Made by a program: the position numbers and the translations under genes. A stretch of 64,000 bases of DNA from Elymus sibiricus (taxonomy: Eukaryota > Streptophyta > Magnoliopsida > Poales > Poaceae), in contig CM077663.1 of the NCBI GenBank assembly GCA_039707655.1, forward strand, positions 432,839,830 to 432,903,829. The letters run 5' to 3'. Below, in pieces: positions 23,501 to 34,519 of this stretch. Position 1 is the stretch's first letter, and every line of letters begins with the position of its first letter. The notes beneath the pieces are model-generated. The model did not search any database. It was not told where the DNA came from and was given only the letters and a program-made list of their open reading frames with translations.

Positions 23501-24490
23501 GCGCATCGTCACTTCGTCCTTTGCCAGCCTCCGTCTATTCCGCAGTTCCTGTTTAGAGTTGCAAATATGAGCAACCGCACCGGTATCAAATACCCAGGCA
23601 CTACAACGAGGGTTGGTAAGGTACACATCAATAACATGTATATCATATATACCTTGTTTGTTGTTGGCCGCCTTCTTGTCAGCCAAATACTTGGGGCAGT
23701 TCCGCTTCCAGTGTCCAGTTCCCTTGCAATGAAAACACACAGTTTCTGGTTTGGGTCCAGCCTTGGGTTTCTTCACGAGAGGAGCAACTGTTTTGCCACT
23801 CTTCTTGGAGTTACCCTTCTTACCCTTGCCATTTTTCTTGAAACTAGTGGTTTTATTGACCATCAACACTTGATGCTCCTTCTGAATTTCAGACTCAGCG
23901 GCTTTTAGCATCGCAAACAGCTCGGCGACTGACTTGTTCATCCCGTGCATGTTATAGTTCAACAAGAAGCTCTTGTAGCTAGGTGGCAATGATTGAAGAA
24001 CTCTGTCAGTGATAGCCTCTGGCGGAAGGGGCAACCCCAATTCAGCCAGACGGGTGGAGTACCCAGACATTCTAAGCACGTGATCACTGATAGACCCGTT
24101 CTCCTCCATCTTGCAAGCATAGAACTTATCGGAGATCTCATATCTCTCGATCCGGGCATTCTTCTGAAAGATAAACTTCAACTCCTGGAACATCTCATAT
24201 GCTCCATGACGTTCAAAACGTCTTTGAAGTCCCGGTTCTAAGCCATACAACATTGCACATTGAACTATTGAGTAATCATCAGAACGAGCCTGCCAGGCGT
24301 TCACAACGTCTAGAGACTCAACTGGAGCGGGTGGATCACCAAGCGGTGCATCAAGGACATAAGCCTTCTGGGAAGCCGTAAGGATAATCCTTAGATTACG
24401 GGCCCAGTCCACAAAGTTACTTCCATCATCTTTCAACTTAGCTTTCTCTAGGAACGCATTAAAATTCAGGGGTGCTACTGCGCGAGCCAT
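20507..24490 (-). CDS. Intact Copia gag-pol polyprotein
   Basis: A single 1327-residue frame from the ATG at 24490 to the TAA at 20507. It encodes the Copia polyprotein that packages, reverse-transcribes and integrates the element. In order: gag with an N-terminal capsid-like region (1 to about 240), a CCHC zinc knuckle (about 252-265), aspartic protease DTGA (about 302), integrase with an HHCC zinc region (about 438 onward) and D-D-E residues (about 498, 563 and 598), reverse transcriptase (about 837-1085, YVDD near 1000) and RNase H (about 1170-1300). Length and domain order match autonomous BARE/Angela elements. Copy 1 has tryptophan in the RNase H motif SWCSSKQ where this copy has arginine, and I cannot judge the effect. 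Expression would start from the LTR at 25770-27564. Confidence 0.96.
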   Translation of the reverse strand: MARAVAPLNFNAFLEKAKLKDDGSNFVDWARNLRIILTASQKAYVLDAPLGDPPAPVESLDVVNAWQARSDDYSIVQCAMLYGLEPGLQRRFERHGAYEMFQELKFIFQKNARIERYEISDKFYACKMEENGSISDHVLRMSGYSTRLAELGLPLPPEAITDRVLQSLPPSYKSFLLNYNMHGMNKSVAELFAMLKAAESEIQKEHQVLMVNKTTSFKKNGKGKKGNSKKSGKTVAPLVKKPKAGPKPETVCFHCKGTGHWKRNCPKYLADKKAANNKQGIYDIHVIDVYLTNPRCSAWVFDTGAVAHICNSKQELRNRRRLAKDEVTMRVGNGSKVDVIAVGMLALRLPSGLVMNLNKCYLVPALSMNIISGSCLLRDGYSFKSENNGCSIYMSNIFYGHAPNVRGLFLLNLDSNDTHVHNIDAKRCRIDNDNTTFLWHCRLGHIGVKRMRKLHADGLLESLDFESLDTCEPCLMGKMTKTLFSGTMERASDLLEIIHTDVCCPMSIEARGGYRYFLTFTDDLSRYGYIYLMKHKSETFEKFKQFQSEVENHRNKKIKFLRSDRGGEYLSYEFGSHLRQCGIVSQLTPPGTPQRNGVSERRNRTLLDMVRSMMSLADLPLSFWGYALETAAFTLNRAPSKSVETTPYELWFGKKPKLSFLKVWGCDAYVKKLQPEKLEPKAEKCVFIGYPKETVGYTFYLRSEGKVFVAKNGTFLEKEFLSKELSGRKIELDEVVEPLLQPESSATQKVVSVEPTLAEEEVNDDDHEALDQVAIEPRRSTRTRTAPEWYGNPVLEVMLLDNDEPTSYGEAMMGPDSEKWLEAMKSEMGSMYENKVWTLEVLPEGRKAIQNKWIFKRKTDADGNVTVYKARLVAKGFSQVQGVDYDETFSPVAMLKSVRIMLAIAAFFDYEIWQMDVKTAFLNGYLKEELYMMQPEGFVDPENADKVCKLQRSIYGLVQASRSWNLRFDEVIKAFEFIQVYGEACIYKKVSGSSIAFLILYVDDILLIGNNIEMLESVKEYLNKSFSMKDLGEAAFILGIKIYRDRSRRLIGLSQRTYLDKVLKKFKMDQSKKGFLPVLQGVKLSKTQCPVTAEDREKMSVIPYASAIGSIMYAMLCTRPDVSLAISMVGRFQSDPGMEHWTAVKNILKYLKRTKDMFLVYGGDQELVVKGYVDASFDTDPDDSKSQTGYVFILNGGAVSRCSSKQSVVADSTCEAEYIAASEAAKEGVWMKEFMTDLGVVPSALNPMTLFCDNTGAIALAKEPRFHKRTRHIKRRFNSIRDYIKEDDINICKVHTDLNVADPMTKPLPRAKHEQHQNCMGVRFITM

Positions 24491-25769
24491 GATCTACAAC
24501 ATAAATATAGCAAAGACAACTTAGACTATTGTTCAAGATAATGAGTTTAATTAATCATATTACTTAAAAACTCCCACTCAAATTGACATCCCTCCGGTCA
24601 TTCGAGTGTAACATGATCCAAATCCACCAACTCAAGTCCGATCATCACGTGAGTCGAGGTGGTTTCAATGGTGAACATCTTCATGTTGATCATATCTACT
24701 ATATGACTCATGTTCGACCTTTCGGTCTCTTGTGTTCCGAGGCCATGTCTGTACATGCTAGGCTCGTCAAGTTTAACCCAAGTGTTCCGCGTGTGCAACA
24801 TGGCTTGCACCCGTTGTATGTGAACGTGGAGTCTATCACACCCGATCATCACGGCGTGTCTCGAAACGACAAACTTTCGCAACGGTGCACACTCGGGGAG
24901 AACACAATTTATCTTGAAATTTAAGTGAGGGATCACCTTATAATGCTACCGTCGTCCTAAGCAAAATAAGATGCATAAAAGGATTAACATCACATGCAAA
25001 TCATAAGTGACATGATATGGCCATGAACTTGTGCTTTTGATCTCCATCTCCAAAGCACCGGCATGATCTCCATCGTCACCGGCATGACACCATGATCTCC
25101 ATCATCTTGATCTCCATCAACGTGTCGCCATAAGGTTGTCGCGCCGACTGTTGCTTCCACGACTATTGCTAACGTTTAGCGATAAAGTAAAGCATTACAT
25201 AGCGCTTAATGATTGACACGCAGGTCATACAATAATTAAAGACAACTCTATGGCTCCTGCCAGTTGCCGTACTCATCGACATGCAAGTCGTGATATTCTA
25301 TACAACACATGATCATCTCATACATCACATATATCTCATCATGTAATTGGCCATATCACATCACAACATACCCTGCAAAAACAAGTTAGACGTCCTCTAA
25401 TTGTTGTTGCAAATTTTACGTGGCTGCTACGGGTTTGCAAGAACCGTTCTTACCTACGCAAAACCACAACGTGGTGTAGTGATTGCTTTTTGATCTTCTA
25501 AAAGAACCCTCTTCATTGAAATTGATTCAACTAAAGTGAGAGAGACAAACACCCGCTAGCCATCTTTATGCAACGAAGTTACATGTCAGTTGAAGGAACC
25601 TGTCTCGCGTAAGTGTACGCGTAATGTCGGTCCGGGCCGCTTCATCTCACAGTATCGCCGAATCAAATATCAACTAGTAACGGCAAGCAATATGTATACA
25701 CCCACGCCCACAACTCGTTTGTGTTCTACTCGAGATCTCATCTACGCATAGACCTGGCTCTGATACCAC
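24491..25769 (-). other. Leader of Angela copy 2 with primer-binding site
   Basis: An untranslated leader of about 1.28 kb lies between the 5' LTR and gag. It contains the canonical initiator-tRNA-Met primer site at its LTR edge (25756-25769). Short leader frames shared with copy 1 (24598-24936 here, 835-1173 there) are most likely upstream ORFs or chance. Confidence 0.85.
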
Positions 25770-27564
25770 TGTTGGGGAACGTTGCATGGGAAACAAAATT
25801 TTTCCTACGCACACATAAGATCTATCCATGGAGATGAGCATCTACGAGAGGGAGAGTGAATCTACATACCCTTGTAGATCGCTAAGCGGAAGCGTTTAAG
25901 AAACGCGGTTGATGTAGTCGAACGTCTCCGCGATCCAAATCGCAAGTCGTCCCTCGATCCGATCACGAACTAGCGCCGAACGGACGGCACCTCCGCGTTC
26001 AACACACGTACGGCTTGATGACGCCTTCACCTCCTCGATCCAGCGAGCGATGGTGAAGTAGTGGTTGAGTTCCAGCAGCACGACGGCGTGGTGATGGTGG
26101 TGAGGAACAATCTCTGCAGGGCTTCGCCAAGCACTACGGAGATTATGACGGAGGAACTAGAGGGTTAGGGTTGCCGCACACGGCTTGGGGAAATCTTGAT
26201 GTGTCCCGTGTGCTAGCCCTGCCCCTCTATTTATATGTTGAGCCTTGGGGTCTAAACTTGGAGTAAAAGCCTCCTCCAGGTCGGTTTTGCCCGCACAAGG
26301 TCGGTTTGGCCCGCAGGGAAAGAGTCCAACTCGGATCCCTGCCGAACCGTGCACAGCCGCACACAAGCGGTAGTACCGCTTCACACAAGCGGTAGTACCG
26401 CTTGGGCGGTAGTACCGCTTACGCGGCAGCAAAACTACTTTTGCACTTTCCAATACCTCGTGGGCTTTATCCCTTTGGCCCATATAAAGTGTTGCTGCAC
26501 CCGAACACTTTGGTAAACATCCGGAACCCCTTCCGGTGAATTCTGGAACCCTTCCGGAGATCAAAACACTATTATCACATATATCAATCTTTACCTCCGG
26601 ACTATTCCGGAGATCCTCGTCATGTCCGGGATCTTATCCGGGACTCCGAACAACCTTCGGTCACCAACAAAATAACTCAACTATACTAATCGTCACCAAA
26701 CGTTAAGTGTGTAGACCCTGCGGGTTCGAGAACTATGTAGACATGACCGAGACACCTCTACGGCCAATAACCAATAGCGGGACCTGGATGCCCATATTGG
26801 CTCCTACATATTCTACGAAGATCTTTTATCGGTCGAACCTCTATGTCAAGGATTCAGTTAATCCCGTATGCTGTTCCCTTTGTTCTTCGGTATGTTACTT
26901 GCCCGAGATTCGATCGTCGGTATCTCTATACCTAGTTCAATCTCGTTACCGGCAAGTCTCTTTACTCGTTCCGTAATACAAGATCCTGTGGCTAACTCTT
27001 TAGTCACTTTGCTTGCAAGGCTCAATGTGATGTTGTATTACCGAGTGGGCCCTGAGATACCTCTCCGTCACACGGAGTAACAAATCCCAGTCTTGATCCA
27101 TGCCAACCCAACAGACACCCTCGGAGATACCTGTAGAGCACCTTTATAGTCACCCAGTTACGTTGCGACGTTTGATACACACAAGGTATTCCTCCGGTGT
27201 CAGTGAGTTGCATGATCTCATGGTCAAAGGAACAGATACTTGACATGCAGAAAACAATAGCAATAAACTGACACGATCAAATGCTACGTTTACAGTTTGG
27301 GTCTTGTCCATCACATCATTCTCCTAATGATGTGATCCCGTTATCAAATGACATCTCATGTCAATGGCTAGGAAACCTTAACCATCTTTGATCAACGAGC
27401 TAGTCAACTAGAGGCATACTAGGGACACAGTGTTGTCTATGTACCCACACATGTATTTGAGTTTCCAATCAATACAATTATAGCATGGATAATAAACGAT
27501 TATCATGAACAAGGAAATATAATAATAACCAATTTATTATTGCCTCTAGGGCATATTTCCAACA
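25770..27564 (-). repeat. 5' LTR of Angela copy 2
   Basis: The LTR is 1795 bp with three palindromic minisatellite units (about 26366-26427), one fewer than its partner. A TATA-like ATATAAATA (minus strand) lies near 26227-26240. Confidence 0.95.
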
Positions 27565-27680
27565 ACATCATGTGAGCTGCTATATATATCTCAGATCTAC
27601 AAGCTCCAAGCAACTCGTATCGGCATATAGCATCTAAGGTATGGGGGCACATGATATATATTTTCAAGATGTAGCAGTAA
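27565..27680 (+). repeat. Hairpin-unit array, right remnant
   Basis: After the ACATC duplication the sequence resumes with an array-like segment (CTCGTATCGGCATATAGCAT, then CTAAGGTATGGGGGCACATG). It matches the 18430-18470 region and shows that Angela copy 2 landed inside the array. Confidence 0.65.
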
Positions 27681-28389
27681 CTTGTATACCATACCTAATC
27701 ATTTGTTCTTGAATTGAACATGAGGTTGTTTCTATCTCTGTTGCACATTTTTTACTTACTGCATAACTTAACTTTTAGGTGATTTTGTGGCAAGTTTCAA
27801 ATATCATAACAATAGTATATCTTACCGTGGTCATAAATATATCGCGGATCCTCGTTAAGACTCTGTAGGTGGTGGAACATTTTTCCCATTGAGAGAATGG
27901 TAGTTGGTATGTGGCATTTGCACTTTCTTGTCCGGCTCTTTTGATCCCACGGTGACATAGTTGAAACTTGAACGATCAATAGTGACCAAATTGTGGCATA
28001 AGTCCCCATGCAAAGCCGGCTGCTACTCATTTTGTGACGACGAAAGGAGTGCGAAGAGATGAGACATCACCAGAGTAGTTAGGGTCATGAGAAGAAGCTT
28101 ATGTAGGGAATATCTTTGTATATATAATCACTTTGCCGGCAAGGCCAAACCCCCGCCAAATGCATGAGGCAATGATGGATGCAGATAGAACTAAGGAAAC
28201 ATCATTTCAGTGTTTAGTACTGTCGTGCGCGTGGTGGGGTGGGTGAGAGCTTCTTTGGAGCCGGAGGCTATGGTTGAGGTTAGTGTTCATTGGAGCGATG
28301 GGTAAAGATTGATGCTTGATCCCATAGAGAAAGTACCGATGATGTGGATGTGGTCACGCTGAGGAGGGAGGTGAGCTTTGATCGAGAGA
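27681..28389. other. Intergenic DNA, nothing recognised
   Basis: No convincing coding frame, RNA gene or transposon end was found. The only frame of note (27797-28030, minus, 77 codons) has no recognisable domain. Confidence 0.4.
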
Positions 28390-28394
28390 AGGCG

Positions 28395-29894
28395 TGATAC
28401 GTCCATTTTGCATCATGTTTTTATGTTGATATTTATTGCATTATGGACAGTTCTTTCACATTATGGTACAATACTTATGACTTTTCTCTCTTATTTTACA
28501 AGATTTACATGAAGAGGGAGAATGCCGGTAGCTAGAATTCTGGACCTGAAAGGAGCAAATCTGAGATACCTATTCTGCACAACTCCAAATGTCCTGAAAC
28601 TTTACGGAGAATTATTTTGAAATAAGTAAAAAATATTTGGCTAAAAAATAACAGAAGGGGACCCACCAGGTGGCCACAAGCCAAGGGGCGCGCCCTACCC
28701 CCCAGGGCGCCCCCCCCCCCCCCCCCCGAGTTTGTGGGGCCCCTGGACAGCCCCCGGTGCCCATCTTCTGCTATATGGAGTGTTTTAACCTAGAAAAAAA
28801 ATCATAAGGAAGCTTTCGGGACAACGCGCCGCCGTCTCAAGTGAAACCCGGGCAGAATCAATCTAGTGCTCCGGTAGAGTGATTCTGCCGGGGAAACATC
28901 CCTTCAGGAGGGGGAAATCGAAGTCATCGTCATCATCAACAATCCTCTCATTGTGGGAGGGTCAATCTTCATCAACATATTCACCAGCATCATCTCCTCT
29001 CAAACCCTAGTTCATCTCTTGTATTCAATCTTTGCCTCATAACCTCGGATTGGTACCTGTGGGTTGCTAATAGTGTTGATTACTCCTAATAGGTGATGCT
29101 AGTTGGTTTATTTGGTGGAAGATCGTATGTTCATATCCTTAATGATATTTATTACCCCTCTGATCTTGAACATAAGCATGCTTTATGAGTAGTTACGTTT
29201 GTTCCTGAGGACATGGGAGAAGTCTTGTTATAACTAATCATGTGAATTTGGTATTCGTTCGATATTTTGATGAGATGTATGTTGTCTTTTCTCTAGTGGT
29301 GTTATGTGAATGTCGACTACATGACACTTCACCATTATTTGGGCCTAGGGGGAGGCATTGGGAATCTAGAGTGACAGAAGCTTAAACCCTAGTTTGTGTG
29401 TTGCTTCGTAAGGGGCTGATTTGGATCCACATGTTTCATGCTATGGTTAGATTTATCTTAATTCTTCTTTTGTAGTTGCGGATGCTTGCGAGAGGGGTTA
29501 TAAGTAATCCAAGTAAGGACAACACCCAAGCACCGGTCCACCCACATATCAAATTATCAAAGTAGCGAACGCGAATCATATGAGCATGATGAAAACTAAC
29601 TTGACGATAATTCCCATGTGTCCTCGGGAGCGCTTTGCTTTATATAAGATCTCGTCCAGGCTTATCCTTTGCTATAAAAAGGATTGGGCCACCTTGTTGC
29701 ACATTTTCCACCCTTGTTATTTGTTACCCGTTACGAATTATCTTACTACCAAATTATCTGTTACCGATAATTTCAGTGCTTGCAGAAAATACCTTGCTGA
29801 AAACCGCTTGTCATTTCCTTCTGCTCCTCGTTGGTTTCGACACTCTTAGTTATCGAAAGGACTACGATTGATCCCCTATACTTATGGGTCATCA
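28395..29894 (+). mobile_element. Solo LTR (Sabrina-like)
   Basis: This is a 1500-bp LTR without an internal domain. It starts TGATACGTCCATTTTGCATC, ends ATGGGTCATCA, and is flanked by an exact AGGCG duplication (28390-28394 and 29895-29899). Start and end resemble the wheat Sabrina LTR from memory. A C-homopolymer of about 19 bases lies near 28709-28727. Such solo LTRs form by recombination between the two LTRs of a full element. Confidence 0.9.
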
Positions 29895-29899
29895 AGGCG

Positions 29900-31480
29900 G
29901 GTTGGTGAGAGGGGGGAAAGAGCAAAAAGTAAAGGATTAGTGTATCGGAAGTAAAAAAAATCTTAAATATTTGTTGACAAAGAAAACAATTGTTTTGCAA
30001 TCCATCGAGCCATGATGTTTCCTTCCCACACATTTAAAGTGTGAAGTGGCCTCCATCTCCTGAACTTCGAAGTTTCAATAGGGCATGCTTTTTTTTCTTT
30101 TTCAAAAAGGAGGTTATAACCTTCGGACTCTGCATCATTATGATGCACACAACCATTGTTATTAATCATTAAGTAGAGTGCATAAGAAAGACTATCACAA
30201 CTGAACCATTACAAAGAGATGAATAAACACCTTTAACAAAGCCGACTTCTTCCACAATAACACCTTTAGGAAGGGGTACATGATCTCCTGTCACCGTCAT
30301 CATGTCACCTGATGGCCAGAGCAAGGATTTTCATCATGATTGCCGAGACCAACCACAGAAGACTAGTACATCAACAAGGAAACAATGCCTTCAATCTAAC
30401 TAGTAATAAAGGTCAGAACAAGGTTTTCACCCTCAACATGAAGCAATGTTAAAAAACACCTTAAAACGGGTTTGCCAATATACATCTCAGCCAGTACTCC
30501 GCGCCAGGCCATAGAGCCGTTGGCGATTGGGCGGGACTCATCCCACCATAGATAGCTTCCACGACAGTCAAGGGGTCGCCCATGCCGCAGCGCAGACCTG
30601 GCCGATGCCCATCCATGCCAGCATGAGCCGTCCTGCAGCATCCACCACAAGCCCTCGTCTGCAGCCCCAGCTTCCTCCGTGTGAGCAGAAGCAGATGCTG
30701 CCAAGCTTGATGTCGATGTGGAGCTGCCGGTGTGCCCTTCCTCATCAACACGAATACATCCACCAGCGCCGGGAACCTTCACTTGCATAGGCCGCCACCC
30801 GCTCATGTAATGACAAACATCTGTCGCCGGCCAACCTAAATACTCCGGCACTCCACCATCCTTAGCATGACAACTATGGGATCACCCACCCCGCAAGTCC
30901 TCAATGAGTGATTGGCCCTTGTTGACATCATGGCATGACAGCGCGCACATCCACATCTCCTCATGATGCAGGAAAAGCTACAATGGCTCTAGTCCTTCGA
31001 CCATCTCGAGGTAGCGCCCCCTAGGGCAACAACGATGGTGGTAATGCAGCATTGAAACATCTCCCCCAAAGATTGGTGTCGTCCTCATTCAACACACGAC
31101 CCATGGCCGACAGCATGATTCCTAGCATGCGGGGAGGCACCCCTTGACGTGTGAGAGAAGGTCGTGGTGGCGTGTCGACCCCCAGCCTGCATGGAGGCAT
31201 CCCTCAACGCGCGAGATGAGGTTGTGCGGTGTGGTGACTACTGTGACCATGGTGTCTCGATAGCCGGCGCAATTTCCAACGGCGATCCGCGCGAGCGGCA
31301 AGAGGAGGGGACATGTCTGCCGCAACCCCATGATTCCCAGTGGATCCCAACTCCATGGCGACCCATTTTGAGGAGGCGGCGAGCGGGCAGGGCGCTATGG
31401 CAGGCACTTTGGTCGGTCGTGACCGCCATGGTCTCACCACGTCTTAATAGGGATGCAGATTTGGAACCTTCAGGATACCC
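29900..31480. other. Intergenic or degenerate repeat DNA, unassigned
   Basis: Several overlapping frames occur on both strands (for example 30396-30851 minus and 31164-31517 plus), but none shows a known domain and they shadow each other. A degenerate direct duplication with a period of about 60 bp lies at about 31129-31235. A C-homopolymer of about 18 bases lies at about 31479-31496. It could be decayed retroelement sequence. Confidence 0.35.
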
Positions 31481-31531
31481 CCCCCCCCCCCCCCCGGGGA
31501 GCATACTTAGTAACTAAACAGGGTCGGGCGA

Positions 31532-31830
31532 ACCAACCTGTGATTGGATGGTTAGGAGGACAGTGATATCCCCAGTCCACCAGGGTTCATATCCTGGTGC
31601 TCACATTTATCCTGAATTTATTTCAGGATTTCCGGCGATACGCGTTTAGTGGAAGGAGACGTCCCTGTTGACTATGAGGCGTCTACGGTGACTTCGTAAA
31701 ATCTCAAGGTAACATGCTGGCTCGGTCTCTTGAAGGTGCTCATAGGGGTAGGATGTGTGTGCGCGCGTTTACATGGGTGATTGTATGAGTGTATATGTGA
31801 GCGATTGCGTCTGTACTGTGTTAACAAAAA
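31532..31830 (+). mobile_element. Au-like SINE
   Basis: The 5' part resembles a tRNA-derived SINE head, with a box A-like segment (TGGATGGTTAGGAGGACAG) and a box B-like segment (GGGTTCATATCCTGG). It continues into a body typical of the Triticeae Au SINE (TTTCAGGATTTCCGGCGATA, then GGTGACTTCGTAAAATCTC) and ends near CTGTACTGTGTTAAC. I found no clear target-site duplication. It is not a functional tRNA gene. Confidence 0.8.
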
Positions 31831-32597
31831 CTAAAGAGTGTCAGAGGGTACCTCAAGATTCCACATTTGCATGCCTACGTCTTAGTCATTGTTAGATATC
31901 CCTAGCGCTAGCTATCACACCAGTCCGTTCACCACACAAATCGGGCATGGACCAAACTAAAGCCAACGCCGAGGCCGCCTACGGAAAAGGCAGAGCACGA
32001 GAGAGGAAAGCTCAGGACACTGTAGCATGCCTGTGACGAAACGGAACGGGGACGCCATCGACGGAAATGGGCTATCGTGGTCGCTCCACAACAGCACACG
32101 CAGCCTAATTGTGGATTTGATGGCAGCAGCTATAGCACCCTACTTACTATTACTTGCTGATACAATGAACCAGCTAGCTAGTTCACGAGGTGAAAGAAGA
32201 GAGAGAGAGAGAGAGAGAGAGGGAGACTAGACCCCTGACCACGTACGTGCACGGCACATCGGTCTTGAACGGGCAAGCGCCGGTCACGCGGGCGGGATGA
32301 GATACGGCGGCAGAGACCGGCCCATGAAATGCAATGGTGCTGCTGTTCATTCAGATACGCTGAGATCGACGGCATGGTAGGCGAGACAGCTATCATGCAT
32401 GGACTATACACAGCTCATGCATATGCATGCATGGGATCGATCGGTGGACAGATCTGTGAGCGAGACGATTTGCTCCACCCACACTTGTCATCATGCCGAA
32501 AACGCATGTAACACTTAAAATTTGGAAGAGGAGAGGCGAGGAGTATATCTTTTTCAATATCTCCAGGATATAGAAAAGATGTACACCATTAATCAAA
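31831..32597. other. Intergenic DNA with (GA)n microsatellite
   Basis: No gene was recognised. A GA microsatellite lies at about 32194-32221. The end (about 32541-32597) carries a segment with ATATCTCCAGGATATA and ACACCATTAATC that recurs upstream of the GH3 gene at 37300-37500 and 41066-41110. Confidence 0.5.
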
Positions 32598-34447
32598 CTA
32601 GTCGTCAACCCGTGCATTCGCACGGGCTAGTTTCGTAAGCTACTACTTAACTTGACCTACATTTTAAAACATGAAATGCAATTTTGAAACTGTTTTTGTT
32701 TATTGGGACTAAGTAGATTCCAAAGTCCCTCAATTTTGTTGGAAAAGTTTCATCTTGCTTTACCGTTTGGTTTAATATCCATATCTTATCGTACTTAGAA
32801 TGAAAAATGTATATGAAATAATAGAATATGAAATTAAACATATACTAATTTGTTTTGTCTTTAAATAAGAAATCTAACAACTTAATTACTTAATGACTTT
32901 TGATCATGGTATATAATGCCTTCACAATATTTAAAGTAAAATTTTCTTATTATTTGTTCACCTATCACCTATTCCGACCGGTCTCTGGAAAAGTTAAGAA
33001 ATTTCCTATATATAGAGAATGAGAGAGGATCCCTAAATGAACAATAACAAAAGGAATTTGACATTTTATTTTTCAAAAGATAATAGATATCGATGCAGAC
33101 ATCAGAGACCATTTTTCTATTAGCTTCTTCTCTTGTTCCTCCTTTTCTCATAGAAAATACAAAATCTTAATCTCCAAAGTCTACAGCGCAAAATATAAAA
33201 TCATGCATAGAGAGGAAATAGTCATGCCGTCCAGCTTCTGTACATGCTTTGGTAGTTGCACTTTTGGCATCCCTTTGGTTATGTAAAAAGTTGTAAACAT
33301 GTACACTTTGATTGTATTAGTCATTTTCTAAAATAAGATGCTTAAATAAATATTTTAACAAATGGATAAAAGTAAAAGTTGCTGTCTTGTTTTTTAATTT
33401 AAGTTAATTTTGGTAAATGTGGCATATACTGAAACCAAATAGAAAAAAATTAGTATATACAAAGACCAAAACGAATTGTGAATCAATGCGATATTTACCA
33501 AAAAATAGTAATACAGTATGTACCAAAAAGAACTTAATAGTCGACCATGCACATGCTTCATATCCAATATCGGCCGCCCCATATATGTACTGACTACAAA
33601 TTAACATGCATATAACTATCAAAATCTTTGAATCTTCTAATACTAAGATACACCGTACATATGTACAGTAATTGACAACAGCAATCTCACTCGGATTATT
33701 ACACTATTTAAGTTGGCTTACGTTACATCCAGGAATTCATCTTCCAAGAGACATACTCGAGCTCAATAAAACTTAATCATGTCCAGAACAATAATAAGCT
33801 GACTCAAATTATTATTTGATTGAGATTAATTGTCATGCCATACATGTTTTAGTTATTTGTGTATCCGATTGGTTGACTACAACGAATTTCTTTTCTCACT
33901 TTTGCATATGTTTGGGTTATATTTTTAAATCTTGAACCAAACATGTTTACAATAGTCGTCTCCACTCTGAACTGGGTACGCATTCATCATGATTCTACCA
34001 TAACTTAACTTACAAAGTTACAATGCATAGAATGAGGTGAAGTCCAATCCTTGTAAGAAATGCAAATTCAGTATTCCAACAATCTGAATATTTGATTAAA
34101 AAAAATCCAGAGAAGATGGCCAAGTCCAACATGATCCTCCGATGCATGAGGCAACGTATTGGCGACACGCTTTCCTGATGACGTGCATAGCTCGTGGGCC
34201 CTTTTTGGCATGACATGGTTGCCATAGTTCTGCTCCGACTTGGTCGCCAACTGTCAAAAAAGGTTCATTTTGAGCCCTTGTGTGGATAAGTTCTTAGCCA
34301 TATATTTTACGGCTCCATGTGAACTATGTCCATAACATTACAAAAATTTCTGACAGCAGGCAAGGTGTATTGCCTGAAACATGAGTAGTTGTAGACACCA
34401 ACCTCCGTCCAATAATGATGCCAGCCAGGGAAAATAATTGTTGTTAC

Positions 34448-34519
34448 CTGCAGACTACTATAGACAGCCATTGGCAGCATCACCAACTTGTCGCCCTTGA
34501 AAGAAACAACTGGAAACAT
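34448..34519 (-). pseudogene. Possible captured exon fragment in Helitron 1
   Basis: The minus strand has a short protein-like stretch (VVSFKGDKLVMLPMAVYSSL) that ends at a donor-like CAG/GTAACA. Another exon-like piece ending before GTGCGT lies near 34989-35060. I do not recognise the parent gene. Capture of gene pieces is typical of Helitrons, but the call is weak. Confidence 0.3.

Larger units (their letters stand above)
18640..27564 (-). mobile_element. Complete Angela/BARE-like Copia retrotransposon, copy 2
   Basis: The element is 8925 bp, with an exact target-site duplication ACATC (18635-18639 and 27565-27569), two LTRs, a normal primer-binding site (25756-25769), a polypurine tract (about 20457-20468) and one uninterrupted polyprotein. 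By eye the LTRs differ by about four substitutions and one 22-bp repeat unit over about 1.8 kb, so the insertion is recent. The element is in opposite orientation to copy 1 and nearly identical to it, which creates a long inverted repeat. Confidence 0.97.

Noticed and set aside
30396..30851. A 151-codon minus-strand frame as a host gene
   Set aside because: Overlapping frames occur on the other strand, there is no known domain, and no splice or promoter evidence was seen.
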